Part shown: positions 37,967 through 46,955 of the stretch, one piece after another | Numbering within the stretch: position 1 is the first letter of the stretch | Layout: each line of letters begins with the position of its first letter | Assembly: GCA_025363655.1 (NCBI GenBank) | Contig: JANYDK010000111.1 | Location: 1-64,000, forward strand | Source of the DNA: Deltaproteobacteria bacterium | Lineage (GTDB): Bacteria > Myxococcota_A > Polyangia > Polyangiales > JADJMO01 | Direction: 5' to 3' | DNA length: 64,000 nucleotides | The notes under the pieces: generated by a model | Databases searched by the model: none | The model's input: only the letters and a program-made list of their open reading frames with translations | Told to the model about the DNA's origin: nothing | Made by a program: the position numbers and the translations under genes

Positions 37967-39796
37967 ATGGCGGACGCGGGCGAACGCAAGGGCGGGCAAG
38001 TGCTGCGCATTCCGCCCCCTCGTCCGGGGCTACAAGGCGCGCCGACGCCGAGCCCGCCGTCGCCTCCGGTGTCGACACCGATGGCCGTCGGGAGCTCGCT
38101 GACCTCGAGCCCCGCGGTCGAATCGACGGGGCGCATCGCCTCCTCCATCGCCAGCGGAAGGCAGGAAGACCGCAGCCGCGTCTGCCCGACTTGTTTTGCG
38201 CGCTACCCGAGTGACTTCATCGTCTGCCCGAAGGACGCGAGCAAGCTCGAGCAAGCCGACGAAGACGCCGATCCGCTCATCGGCGCCACGCTCAACGGCA
38301 CGTATCAAATCATCCGCACCATCGGCGAAGGTGGGATGGGCAAGGTCTACGAGGCCAAGCACCTCCGGCTCTCGCGCCGTCGTTTCGCGGTCAAGGTGCT
38401 GCACGCCGAGTACGCACGAAGCGGCGACGTTCTGAGCCGTTTCCAGCGCGAGGCCGAGGCAGCCGCCTGCATCGCGCACTCGCACGTGCTCGAGGTCTTC
38501 GACGTCTCGCGCACCGACGACGGGCGTCCGTTCATCGTCGGCGAGTACCTCGAAGGCGAAGATTTCCACGACTACCTCGATCGCGTCGGCCGCCTCGACG
38601 TGCCGACCACCGTCGCCGTGGCCCGCCAGATCTGCGGCGCCCTCCGCGCGGCGCACGAAGCAGGCGTCGTCCACCGCGACATGAAGCCGGAGAACGTCTT
38701 CGTCCTCAAGAACCGCGCGCTCATGGGCCGCAGCGGTGCGCCCTTCGTCAAGGTGCTCGACTTCGGCATCTCCAAGGTCAAAGGCACCGGCGAGACCAAC
38801 CTCACGCGTACCGGCATGATCATGGGCACGCCGAACTACATGGCGCCCGAACAGGCGCGCGGCGAGAAGGTCGACCACCGCGTCGACGTCTACGCCCTCG
38901 GCAACATCATCTACCGGATGATCACCGGCAAGCGCGCCTTCGAAGGCACCGATCCCGGCAGCATCATCACCGCCGTCCTCAACGACGAGCCGGTCCGCCC
39001 GCGCGCGCTCGAGTCTTCGATTCCCGAGTCGTTCGAAGTCGTCGTCCAACGGGCGATGGCGAAGGACGCACGCGATCGCTACCAGTCGATGGAAGAGCTC
39101 GATCGCGCGCTCGCCGTCTTCGACGTGGTCGGCGCGTCGATCAGCATCTCTCCGCCGGCGATGCCCGGCATCACCATCGCACCCGTCAACGCCGGCGTGG
39201 TGCACAAGGGCGACGAGCACGCGCGCACGTTCGCCGGCGGTCTCCCGTCGACAGCCTCGGCCTCGGTCGTTTCGCCGCGCGTCATCGAGCGTCGGCAAGA
39301 GCTCGAACGCCTCGAGTCGACCGGACGCGACGCCAGAATCGCCCGACCGACCATCACCGTCCTCACGCCGCTCACCGCGGGATGGATCTACTCGCTGGTC
39401 GTCGCCGCCGCCGCCGGCGTCATCCGCGCCACCAGCCCGGTCACGCGCGAGCTCACCGACAGCGAAATTTTCCTGATGACGCTCTTCACGGCCTTCGCCG
39501 CGCTGACGCCGTTCATCCTCTGGGTCATTCACGTCGTTCGTCACGTATGGCGCAACTCGGTGCGCGCGATGGAGACCGCCGGCGACATGCGGCGCTTCAT
39601 CGTCGGTTCATTTGCTGCTTATGGATTCGTCGCCGTCGCCGTGCGCTTCGTATTCACCGTCGTCTGGCGACACTCGCCCACCGTGGCCAACGGCTGGTGG
39701 GACTTGATCCTCTTCTTCGTCGCCATCATCGGCGGCGGCATCGGCGGCGGCATCGGTCCGCTCGCCCGCCTCCGTCGGCGCATCCTCAACACCTGA
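37967..39796 (+). CDS. membrane Ser/Thr protein kinase with N-terminal zinc-ribbon-like motif
   Basis: 609 residues. Pro/Ser-rich N terminus, then a ribbon-like VCPTC (Cys73, Cys76) and VCPKD (Cys87) as in many myxobacterial kinases. Hanks-type domain about 110-385: GEGGMG loop (120-125), Lys143 in AVKV, HRDMKPENV catalytic loop, DFGISK, APEQ. After a linker, three hydrophobic helices (AGWIYSLVVAAAAGVI; LMTLFTAFAALTPFILWVIHV; SFAAYGFVAVAVRFVF) anchor it at the C terminus. Phosphorylates Ser/Thr in response to unknown input; FHA-domain proteins nearby are logical readers. The histidine-kinase gene follows after 23 bases. Confidence 0.95.
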   Translation: MADAGERKGGQVLRIPPPRPGLQGAPTPSPPSPPVSTPMAVGSSLTSSPAVESTGRIASSIASGRQEDRSRVCPTCFARYPSDFIVCPKDASKLEQADEDADPLIGATLNGTYQIIRTIGEGGMGKVYEAKHLRLSRRRFAVKVLHAEYARSGDVLSRFQREAEAAACIAHSHVLEVFDVSRTDDGRPFIVGEYLEGEDFHDYLDRVGRLDVPTTVAVARQICGALRAAHEAGVVHRDMKPENVFVLKNRALMGRSGAPFVKVLDFGISKVKGTGETNLTRTGMIMGTPNYMAPEQARGEKVDHRVDVYALGNIIYRMITGKRAFEGTDPGSIITAVLNDEPVRPRALESSIPESFEVVVQRAMAKDARDRYQSMEELDRALAVFDVVGASISISPPAMPGITIAPVNAGVVHKGDEHARTFAGGLPSTASASVVSPRVIERRQELERLESTGRDARIARPTITVLTPLTAGWIYSLVVAAAAGVIRATSPVTRELTDSEIFLMTLFTAFAALTPFILWVIHVVRHVWRNSVRAMETAGDMRRFIVGSFAAYGFVAVAVRFVFTVVWRHSPTVANGWWDLILFFVAIIGGGIGGGIGPLARLRRRILNT

Positions 39797-39819
39797 CGCG
39801 ACCTGCGACGGACTGACTC

Positions 39820-40776
39820 TTGGCCGACGACGTCCAGAAGCGGCCGACCGGCGCCCGCCGCCCGAGCGCGCGCGATCCGGCGGCCGGCTATCGACGCATT
39901 GCCTGGTCGCTGATTCTCCTCGTCCTCGTACCGAGCAGCTTGCTCCTCGGCGTCGGCGTCCTTCTCTTGATGCGCGGAAGTCCGAGCTGGAACCTCGTCC
40001 TCGGCATCCTCGTCATCACCTTCGTCGGGCTCCTCGCCACCGGCATCACGCTGGTGTGGGTCTTCCTCTACAAGGAGCAGAACCTGTCGCAGCTGCAGAC
40101 GGACTTCGTCTCCAAGATTTCGCACGAGCTGCGCACGCCGCTGACGTCGATTCGCCTCTTCGCCGAGACCCTCGAATTGCGACGCGGCAGCCCCGAGCAA
40201 CAGGACGAGTGTCTGACGCTCCTCAAGCAAGAAACCGAGCGCCTCACCGGGCGCATCGATCGGCTCCTCGAATGGGGGCGCATGGAGGCGGGGCGTCGGC
40301 TCTACGTCCTCGAGCAAGGTGAGGTCGGCGAGGTCGCACGCGAGGCAGTCGCACATTTCACGCCGCTGCGTCTGCAAAAAGACGTCGAGCTCTCGGTGAC
40401 CGTCGAGGAGAACCTGCCGAAGGTGCTCATCGATCGAGGGGCGCTGGCCGAAGCGATCACCAACCTGCTCTCGAACGCCTACAAATACGGTGGAAAAGAC
40501 CGGAAAATCGAGCTCACGGTCGACTCCATCGACGAGCGCGCGCTGGTCCGCATCGTCGTCGCCGATCACGGCGATGGCATCCCCGCGCGCGAGCACAAGC
40601 GCATCTTCCAGAAGTTCTATCGACGCGACGATCGCCTCTCACGGATGGCGGAAGGCTCGGGCCTCGGGCTCGCCCTCGTCGCCCACATCGTCAAAGGACA
40701 CAACGGCCGCGTCAGCGTCGAGAGCGACGTCGGCCATGGAGCCCGCTTCATCATCGAGCTGCCGACTGGGGAGTAG
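39820..40776 (+). CDS. membrane histidine kinase
   Basis: 318 residues with two membrane helices (about 27-50 and 58-84) joined by a very short loop and no periplasmic sensor domain, so it probably senses within the membrane or via another protein. H-box KISHELRTP with His102; N-box ITNLLSNAYKYGG; DHGDGIP and GSGLGLAL for ATP. TTG start (no ATG or GTG nearer) 23 bases after the Ser/Thr kinase stop. The OmpR-type regulator lies tail to tail beyond repeat copy D. Substrate signal unknown. Confidence 0.92.
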   Translation: MADDVQKRPTGARRPSARDPAAGYRRIAWSLILLVLVPSSLLLGVGVLLLMRGSPSWNLVLGILVITFVGLLATGITLVWVFLYKEQNLSQLQTDFVSKISHELRTPLTSIRLFAETLELRRGSPEQQDECLTLLKQETERLTGRIDRLLEWGRMEAGRRLYVLEQGEVGEVAREAVAHFTPLRLQKDVELSVTVEENLPKVLIDRGALAEAITNLLSNAYKYGGKDRKIELTVDSIDERALVRIVVADHGDGIPAREHKRIFQKFYRRDDRLSRMAEGSGLGLALVAHIVKGHNGRVSVESDVGHGARFIIELPTGE

Positions 40777-40779
40777 CGA

Positions 40780-40844
40780 GCGGACCGAGCCGGAGGCGAG
40801 ATCCAGCGAGCGGCCCAAGTCGCGAAGCAATCTTTGCCATGAGA
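40780..40844 (+). repeat. dispersed intergenic repeat, copy D (full, diverged)
   Basis: GGACCGAGCCGGAGGCGAGAT, then CAGCGAGCGG, then CCAAGTCGC, loop GAA, GCAATCTTTG. Fills most of the 87-base gap between convergent histidine-kinase and response-regulator genes, where it could act as a two-way terminator or mRNA stabiliser. Confidence 0.75.
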
Positions 40845-40863
40845 ACCAGCTGGGCGTGTGAAA

Positions 40864-41550
40864 TCAAAGGACGATTCGATAGCCGACGCCGCGCACCGTG
40901 ACGAGGTGTCGAGGAGCCTGCGGATCGGCTTCCAACTTCGAGCGCAGCTGCATCAAGAAGTTGTCGATCGTTCGCGCGGTGCCGTGATGTCCGGGACCGT
41001 AGATTTTCTCGAGAATTTGCTCGCGTGAGAGCACGCGCCCTTTCGCCGCGACGAGGGCGAGGAGGACGTCGAACTCGGTCGCCGTCAGCTCGACGGGGAC
41101 GCCGGAGCGCCGGACCTCACGCCTACCTTCGTCGATTTCCAGCTCGCCGAGGCGAATGGTGACGTCACGCGCAGGGGCCGCGGCGCGACGAAGCGCAGCA
41201 CGCACGCGCGCGAGCAGCTCGGCGAGGCCGAAGGGCTTGGTGACGTAGTCTTCGGCGCCGAGCTCGAGGCCCATCACCTTGTCGATCTCGCTCGAGCGCG
41301 CCGAGAGGACGATGATCGGCAACGTGTGCCCCTCGCGCCGGAGCTGACGAAGGATCTCGAAGCCGTTGAGACCTGGGAGCATGACGTCGAGGAGGAGGAG
41401 ATCGACGCCCTCTTTCCGTGCCTCGGCGAGGCCGGTCTCACCATTGTCGGCGACGTTGACGCGGTAGCCCTCGGCTTCCAGGTTCATGCGGAGCACGACG
41501 GCGATGCTCGGATCGTCTTCCACGAGCAGGATCGACGCCGCCTTCGACAT
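40864..41550 (-). CDS. OmpR/PhoB-type response regulator
   Basis: 228 residues. Receiver with Asp12-Asp13, phosphoacceptor Asp55 (LLLLDVMLP) and Lys105 (TKPF); C-terminal winged helix with TATEFDVLLALVAAKGRVLSR, then ILEKIYG and TVRGVGYRIV. Start at ATG 41550 with AGAGG upstream. Faces the histidine kinase 39820-40776 tail to tail; this is the likely cognate pair despite opposite strands, which would give independent control of their levels. Targets unknown. Confidence 0.95.
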   Translation of the reverse strand: MSKAASILLVEDDPSIAVVLRMNLEAEGYRVNVADNGETGLAEARKEGVDLLLLDVMLPGLNGFEILRQLRREGHTLPIIVLSARSSEIDKVMGLELGAEDYVTKPFGLAELLARVRAALRRAAAPARDVTIRLGELEIDEGRREVRRSGVPVELTATEFDVLLALVAAKGRVLSREQILEKIYGPGHHGTARTIDNFLMQLRSKLEADPQAPRHLVTVRGVGYRIVL

Positions 41551-41612
41551 GGTGGCCTCTCGTATACCACTGCGCACTTGCCGCGAGGGAGGGGCACGGT
41601 CATGACGAAGAG

Positions 41613-42263
41613 ATGGCCGCCCCGCTCACCATCGACGTGGTCTCCGACGTGATTTGCCCCTGGTGCTTCATCGGGACCAAAAACCTGGAAGCAGCCGTGG
41701 CGTCGCTCGGCCCCGAAACGCCGGTGTCGATCGAGTTCCATCCGTTCCTCCTCGACCCAAGCGCGCCCGCCGAAGGTGACGACCTCCGCGACCGGTTGAA
41801 GAAGAAATTCGGCAACCCCGAACCAATGTTCAAGCGCGTCGAAGAGGCCGCGCGCGCGAGCGGAATTCCCCTCGATTTTTCGAAGATTCGTCGCTACTCG
41901 GCGACTCTCGGCGCGCACACGTTGATCCGCGTCGCGCTCGCCAAGGGCACACAGCACGCGCTCGTGGACGCGCTCTTCGACGCCTACTTCCTCCAAGGGC
42001 GCGACGTCGGCGCCTATGACGTGCTCATCGACGTCGGCACTCGGCACGGCTTCACGCGCGACGAGGTGATTGCGCTCCTCGAAGACGGCGTCGCCCGCAA
42101 GGAGACGCGCGACGAGGCCAGCGCCGCCGCCGCGCAAGGGATCAGCGGCGTGCCGTTCTTCATCTTCGGTCAGAAGGTCGCTCTCTCCGGCGCCCAACCG
42201 GTGGCGACGATTCGCGCCGCGATCGACAAGGCCCTCGCGGGCATGAGCACCGAAAAGGACTGA
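41613..42263 (+). CDS. DsbA-family (FrnE-like) thiol oxidoreductase
   Basis: 216 residues, no signal peptide, so cytoplasmic. Redox motif CPWC (Cys15-Cys18) right after the first beta strand, helical insertion, and cis-Pro in SGVPFFIFGQKVALSGAQP. This matches FrnE/2-hydroxychromene-2-carboxylate isomerase-like proteins. FrnE members act as disulfide isomerases in stress; substrate here not known. Stands between the response regulator and the diiron gene. Confidence 0.92.
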   Translation: MAAPLTIDVVSDVICPWCFIGTKNLEAAVASLGPETPVSIEFHPFLLDPSAPAEGDDLRDRLKKKFGNPEPMFKRVEEAARASGIPLDFSKIRRYSATLGAHTLIRVALAKGTQHALVDALFDAYFLQGRDVGAYDVLIDVGTRHGFTRDEVIALLEDGVARKETRDEASAAAAQGISGVPFFIFGQKVALSGAQPVATIRAAIDKALAGMSTEKD

Positions 42264-42348
42264 GATTCAGGCTTCCGCATCGAGTTACTTTGCGTGCTAA
42301 GCTTTGACGCATAGGCCGCGAGCGAGAACTCGAGACGGAGGTGCATCG

Positions 42349-43386
42349 ATGGCGAAGGCAACGTCGAGTGACCGAAAGTCGGGAGCTACCAAGGGCGAGC
42401 GTCCGGAGACCGCGCCCGAGCCGCGCGACACGGCTTCGATGCACGTCCGCCACGTCCTCTTCGGCGGCGGCGCCTTCGACAACACCGGCCAGCACCCGAA
42501 CAAGAAAGGCTGGGACATCTTCGAGCTCGGCCAAAAGTCGTTTTGGGCCGTGCCGACGGCCATCCCGTGGGACGAGCCGATTCGCGAGAGCGAAGAGTTC
42601 GGCGAGCCGATCGCGGCGATGCTCGGGTTCCTCTGCCCGGGCGAGAAGGCTGCCGTCACCGGCGCCAGCTACATCTCGACGTTGGTGAAGAGCGAAGAGG
42701 CGCAGTTCTATTTCGTCGAGCAGGCGCTCGAAGAAGCGAAGCACTACGACGCGCTCCGCCGCCTCATCCCCAAGATCACCGGCCGCGCGCTCGAAGCGCC
42801 CTCGCCGTGGATTCGGCTTCTCTACTCGTTCGGCGTGGTCAACCGCGACGACGTCGCCTTCATGATGGGCAACATCAACATCATCGGCGAGCACCTCGCG
42901 AACCAGATCTTCCACAAGATTAGCCACGTCGCCGTCGACCCCAACGTGAAGAAGATCATCGCCCTCATCGGCCGCGACGAGTCTCGTCACATCGGCGCCG
43001 GACAGCGGTTTTTCCCAGAAGTTTATGGCGAGTTCAAGAAGAACCGCCGCCGCATCATGGCGAAGAACCTCGCCACCACCATCATCCTCGCCCTCGCCGC
43101 GCACGACCTCGTCGGCCCGATGCGGACGCTGAAGATCGATCTCAGCGAGGTGATGGAAAACATGTACAAGCACTACGCTGCGGTCACCGAAGGGCTGCCG
43201 GCGTTCCCCGAGCAAGCGCTCCTCGACGCACTCTTCACGATGATCCGCAAGGCGACGCCGGTCGCCATCCAGACCATCGGGGCGATGACCAACGAGCGCG
43301 GCGAGATCGAAGCCGAACGCCTCATCGCCGCCTGCGAACGGGCGCTCGACGCTCCTCGCGCGCTGCGGGACCTCTTCGCCGCGTGA
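42349..43386 (+). CDS. ferritin-like diiron protein (R2/R2lox-type fold)
   Basis: 345 residues. A full diiron ligand set can be read: Glu99, Glu129-x-x-His132 (EEAKH), Glu181 (GEHLA), Glu211-x-x-His214 (DESRH). The 30-residue spacing inside each pair is that of R2, acyl-ACP desaturases and R2-like oxidases. Cytoplasmic; likely oxidises or oxygenates a small molecule or fatty acyl chain. No R1 gene is near, so it is not an obvious ribonucleotide reductase. GGAGG eight bases before the ATG. Its stop overlaps the CrtI-like gene (GTGA). Confidence 0.85.
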   Translation: MAKATSSDRKSGATKGERPETAPEPRDTASMHVRHVLFGGGAFDNTGQHPNKKGWDIFELGQKSFWAVPTAIPWDEPIRESEEFGEPIAAMLGFLCPGEKAAVTGASYISTLVKSEEAQFYFVEQALEEAKHYDALRRLIPKITGRALEAPSPWIRLLYSFGVVNRDDVAFMMGNINIIGEHLANQIFHKISHVAVDPNVKKIIALIGRDESRHIGAGQRFFPEVYGEFKKNRRRIMAKNLATTIILALAAHDLVGPMRTLKIDLSEVMENMYKHYAAVTEGLPAFPEQALLDALFTMIRKATPVAIQTIGAMTNERGEIEAERLIAACERALDAPRALRDLFAA

Positions 43387-45002
43387 CGCTCCGAGAGAGC
43401 AACCCGCGCGTCATCGTCATCGGCTCGGGCATGGGTGGAACCGCGGCCACCCTCGCCCTCGCCCATGCGGGCATCCCCGTCACCCTCCTCGAGAAGAACC
43501 GACGCCTCGGCGGCTCCTGCGCGGGCTACGAGAAGCAAGGCTTCTCCATCGACGTCGGCACGCACATGTTCTGCCGCGGCGCGCGCGGTCCGCTCGGTGA
43601 CGTTCTTCGTCGCGTCGGTCGCGACGGCGCCATCGACTTCCGGCGCACCCACGACATCGCCGAACTGCGATTTCCCGCGAGAAATCAGACCGGCGGCACG
43701 CGGGGCGCGCGCGATTCGATCACGCGGGTGCCGGTGCCCTCGCAGCTTCATCGCATGCCACGCTTCGCCCTCGACCTCGTGCGGGCGCTCGAGCTCTCGC
43801 CGCGCGAGGCGCTCCGGGTGTCACGGATGTTCACGCACATCCTGACGATGCCCGAGGACGAAGTGACCGCGCTCGACGACGTCACCGTCGAAGAGATGCT
43901 CGCGCCGTTCACCGATCACGCGCCGACGATCGCGCTCTTCGGCTTCCTCCTCGGCCTCTATTTCATCCTTCCGTATTGGGAGGTCTCTGCCGGCGAAGCG
44001 ATTTGGTCCTTCCAGCGGATGTTCCGCGACAACAGCCTGAGCTATCCACGCGGCGGCTCGCGCGCGATTCCGACGACGTACGTGCGGCTCGCCGAGGAGA
44101 TGGGCGCCGAGGTGCGCTCCGGCACCGGAGTGAAGCGCATCTTGGTGCGCGAAGGGCGCGTGCGCGGCGTCGAGCTCACCGACGGGACCGTTCTCCCCGC
44201 GAGCATCGTCATCAGCACCTCGAGCGTGCGTACCACCGTCAAGCACCTCGTCGGCGAGGAGCACTTCCCGGAAGAGTACGTCGAGCGGGCGCGAAACATA
44301 AAGGGCTCATACATCGCCGTGCAGGCGAAAATAGGTCTCAAAAAGAAGCTCGTTGACGTCGGGTGCGTCGTAGGCGGAGTCGGCGAGAAGCTCGATCTCT
44401 TCAACCTCGGCACTGGCGACTTGAAGGCGATGTTCAGCGCCGTCGAGCGCGGATGCATTCCCGACGTCGTCCCCTTCTATTGCCCGGTGCCGAGCAACTT
44501 CGACGCCTCGCTCGCGCCTCCCGGTCATCAACTGCTCACCGTCTGCGCGGTGGCACCGACCTCCAACGTCGTCCTCGGCGATCCTGGCCCGGCGTGGGAA
44601 GAGTCGATGCTTCGAACGCTCGCGCGCGTCGTCCCCGGCCTGATGGAAAACGCGCTCTTCGTCGATCGATTCTCCGTCGAGTTCATCGAGCGCTGGATTG
44701 GAAAAGAGTTCGGCCCCGCCGTCTCCACCGGGCAGACGCCGGGACAAGTGGGTCGCTCACGGCCGAAGGTCTACACGCCCATCGCGGGTCTCTATCTCGC
44801 GGGCTGTGGCGCGGGTGCGCGCGGCGTCGGCACCGAGCTGGCGGCGGCGAGCGGCCTCGAGTGCGTCGATCGCATCCTCGCCGATCTCGGAAGACCGGTG
44901 CCCGCCCCTGCCCCGGCTCGTCCCGAGCACGCCGTCCTCGACTACGCGCGCCGAGCTGCCTACGCCCCGATCTCATGGGCGACGCGGGCACGAACAGGCT
45001 GA
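43383..45002 (+). CDS. CrtI/phytoene-desaturase-like FAD oxidoreductase
   Basis: 539 residues. N-terminal dinucleotide-binding motif VIVIGSGMGGTAATLALAHAG followed by LLEKNRRLGG, and the C-terminal FAD-closure block GLYLAGCGAGARGVGTELA, as in phytoene desaturase/carotenoid isomerase-type flavoproteins. No other carotenoid genes (crtB, crtE, idi) are in the window. Translationally coupled to the diiron protein; the pair may act in sequence on one substrate, for example a polyene, sterol-like or fatty-acid molecule. GTG start in GTGA overlap. Substrate unknown. Confidence 0.9.
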   Translation: MTLRESNPRVIVIGSGMGGTAATLALAHAGIPVTLLEKNRRLGGSCAGYEKQGFSIDVGTHMFCRGARGPLGDVLRRVGRDGAIDFRRTHDIAELRFPARNQTGGTRGARDSITRVPVPSQLHRMPRFALDLVRALELSPREALRVSRMFTHILTMPEDEVTALDDVTVEEMLAPFTDHAPTIALFGFLLGLYFILPYWEVSAGEAIWSFQRMFRDNSLSYPRGGSRAIPTTYVRLAEEMGAEVRSGTGVKRILVREGRVRGVELTDGTVLPASIVISTSSVRTTVKHLVGEEHFPEEYVERARNIKGSYIAVQAKIGLKKKLVDVGCVVGGVGEKLDLFNLGTGDLKAMFSAVERGCIPDVVPFYCPVPSNFDASLAPPGHQLLTVCAVAPTSNVVLGDPGPAWEESMLRTLARVVPGLMENALFVDRFSVEFIERWIGKEFGPAVSTGQTPGQVGRSRPKVYTPIAGLYLAGCGAGARGVGTELAAASGLECVDRILADLGRPVPAPAPARPEHAVLDYARRAAYAPISWATRARTG

Positions 45003-45040
45003 AAAAGAAGGGCCGCGGTGGGTGTCTCCCTCCGCGGCCC
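45001..45040 (-). terminator. strong intrinsic terminator of the lipoprotein operon
   Basis: Arms GGGCCGCGG (45010-45018) and CCGCGGCCC (45032-45040), extended inside by GGG/CCC. On the minus strand the stem is followed by TTCTTTTTC, so it ends transcription from the genes at 45078-47326. On the plus strand the hairpin also follows the CrtI-like gene by seven bases but lacks a T-run. Confidence 0.85.
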
Positions 45041-45077
45041 TCTCATCGGCGATCTCGCCGCTTCACGTCATGTCACC

Positions 45078-46955
45078 TCACGGACTGGTGCAGACGCCGT
45101 AGCGCGCATCGTCCGTGAACGCCGTGCAGGTGTAGCCCGTGCCGCGGCATCCGCCGAACTTCGCCGCAGTGCCGGTGGAGTCGCAGAGGTCGAGGCAGTT
45201 TCCGAGGATGCCGATGCCAGCCGCGGTGCAGTAGGCGCCGTTCGGACAGGTGTCGGTCCAATCCGGGAGGAGCGTGCACGTCGCCGTGCAGTAGCCACCC
45301 GGGTTGCGCAGGGTCGTTCCGCTGCCCGACTGCGGGATGCAGAAGTCGCCGGTGCAGTTGGTGTCCGCAGTGCACGGCTGTCCGATGGCGACGCCCGCGA
45401 ACGGCGTCGTCACGCACTCACCCGACGGCTTGTCGCAGACGCGGCCGCCTTCGCAGTCGGCGTTGTCGCGGCAGATGCCGAGGATGCACTTCTTCGACGT
45501 CGCGCTCGGGTTGCAGACGAGCGAGGCGCGGCACTCGCTGCTCGCCGTGCCGGTGCAGGTCGGTGTGCAGACCAGGGATGGCGAAGCTTCGGCCACCGTG
45601 TCCTTCGGACAAGCGGTCGACGCTGCCGAGCGAGTGCAGAGACCATCGGCATAGCCGGCGGCCTTCGCGCAGACCGTCCCCGAGAGGCAATCGGCCGTCG
45701 CGCGGCAGATGCTGCCGGGAATTCCTACGCCCGCCGTGGGCGCGGCGCGCTCGAGACCACCCGGAATGCAGGCGCGCGCGCCGTTGCTCTCGCCGCAGAA
45801 GAAGCCCTTGGGACAGTCGACGCTGTCCGCGCACTTCTTCAGGCATGCACCGGCAGTGCGACCGCCGCTGAGCGTGAAGTTGCCGAGCGGGCCCGACAAG
45901 GTGCCGCTGTCGCCAGCTTCGGCCGTCGTCAGCTCGTTGTTGTCGAACCAGCAGACGCCACCGGCGCCGCAGGTCGTGTCACCGGTCTCGCTGTTGCAGA
46001 AGGTTCCGCAGAAGCCGAGCTCGGGGGAAGGCAGCGCGAAGCAGAGACCGCTGAGGCAACCGTTGGCGGTGCCGGCGGGCTGGAGCTGGCAAGCGCCGTA
46101 GAGCGCGATCGGCGTCGTCGGCACGCATGCCGAGCCGGAGCAGCTGCTTCCGGTCGGACAGCCGGCCGCGCAACCGACGTCGCTGCAGATGCGGCGCGCG
46201 GTGTCGCAAGCGAAGCCCGTCGCGGCGCACGCGTCAGTGCCGGTCGCGGTGCAATCGGGGACGCAAATGCCGACCGAGTGAAGCGCAGCCGGTGAGCCGC
46301 TCGAGCGGTAACCGAGGTTCGCACACGACGCGCCCGCGCCGCAGGTGACCGTCGGCGAGTCGCCGCACTTCTTCGAGCAGACCTTGGTCGTGCCGACGCC
46401 GGTGGGAACGCAGATGCCGTTTCCGCCTTCGCAGAGCGTCCAATCGCCTTGATCATTGCACGTGTGCGTGCAGACGGGCTGGCCGTAGCTGGTGGCGCAC
46501 GAACCGGTCTGGCCGGTCGGCGCGGCACACGTCGTCGTCTTGGTACACGCGAGGCCCCACGCGGTGGGAGCGACTGCCGTGTCGGTCGTATCGGCGGTGC
46601 CATCGGTCGCGCCGTCGGTGACGATCGCGTCGGTGGAACCGTCGACCTTCGTGTCTCCGGTCGCATCGGTGCCACCTTCGGTGGTCGTCGAGTCACCCGC
46701 GGTATCGGTCGGGGTCGCGGTGTCGGTCGGCGTACCGGTGTCGGTCGACGTGCCAGTGTCGTCGCCGCTGCCAGTGTCGACCTTGTTGGTGTCGGGCTTG
46801 GTCCCCGTGTCGTCGACCGCGGTGCCGGTGTCGACCGCGCCACCCGTGTCGTCGCCGGTGCCAGTCGCGTCGGACGAACCGCTGCACGCAGCGACGGAGA
46901 ACGCTTGGAGCGCGACGAGAGACGCGAGCGCGACGCGCATGCCGAGCGTGCTCAT
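45078..46955 (-). CDS. large Cys-rich lipoprotein with Thr/Asp-repeat stalk
   Basis: 625 residues. Lipobox LQAFSVAAC, Cys followed by Ser. Residues about 25-130 are a low-complexity Thr/Gly/Asp/Val stalk (many TDTGT-like units). The rest carries about 45 cysteines in modules such as CxxDxxC and GxxCxxxC, like the EGF-like/Dickkopf-type regions seen in myxobacterial surface proteins. Probably a cell-surface protein held away from the membrane. It overlaps the stop of the upstream small lipoprotein (ATGA). Family not identified. Some stalk bases recur as near-tandem repeats, which could vary in number. Confidence 0.82.
   Translation of the reverse strand: MSTLGMRVALASLVALQAFSVAACSGSSDATGTGDDTGGAVDTGTAVDDTGTKPDTNKVDTGSGDDTGTSTDTGTPTDTATPTDTAGDSTTTEGGTDATGDTKVDGSTDAIVTDGATDGTADTTDTAVAPTAWGLACTKTTTCAAPTGQTGSCATSYGQPVCTHTCNDQGDWTLCEGGNGICVPTGVGTTKVCSKKCGDSPTVTCGAGASCANLGYRSSGSPAALHSVGICVPDCTATGTDACAATGFACDTARRICSDVGCAAGCPTGSSCSGSACVPTTPIALYGACQLQPAGTANGCLSGLCFALPSPELGFCGTFCNSETGDTTCGAGGVCWFDNNELTTAEAGDSGTLSGPLGNFTLSGGRTAGACLKKCADSVDCPKGFFCGESNGARACIPGGLERAAPTAGVGIPGSICRATADCLSGTVCAKAAGYADGLCTRSAASTACPKDTVAEASPSLVCTPTCTGTASSECRASLVCNPSATSKKCILGICRDNADCEGGRVCDKPSGECVTTPFAGVAIGQPCTADTNCTGDFCIPQSGSGTTLRNPGGYCTATCTLLPDWTDTCPNGAYCTAAGIGILGNCLDLCDSTGTAAKFGGCRGTGYTCTAFTDDARYGVCTSP

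Noticed and set aside
42349-43386. Ribonucleotide reductase beta subunit
   Set aside because: No alpha subunit nearby and the N-terminal region lacks the usual R2 start; only the diiron fold can be supported.
43383-45002. Carotenoid biosynthesis cluster
   Set aside because: Only a CrtI-like flavoprotein is present; no phytoene synthase, prenyl transferase or cyclase.
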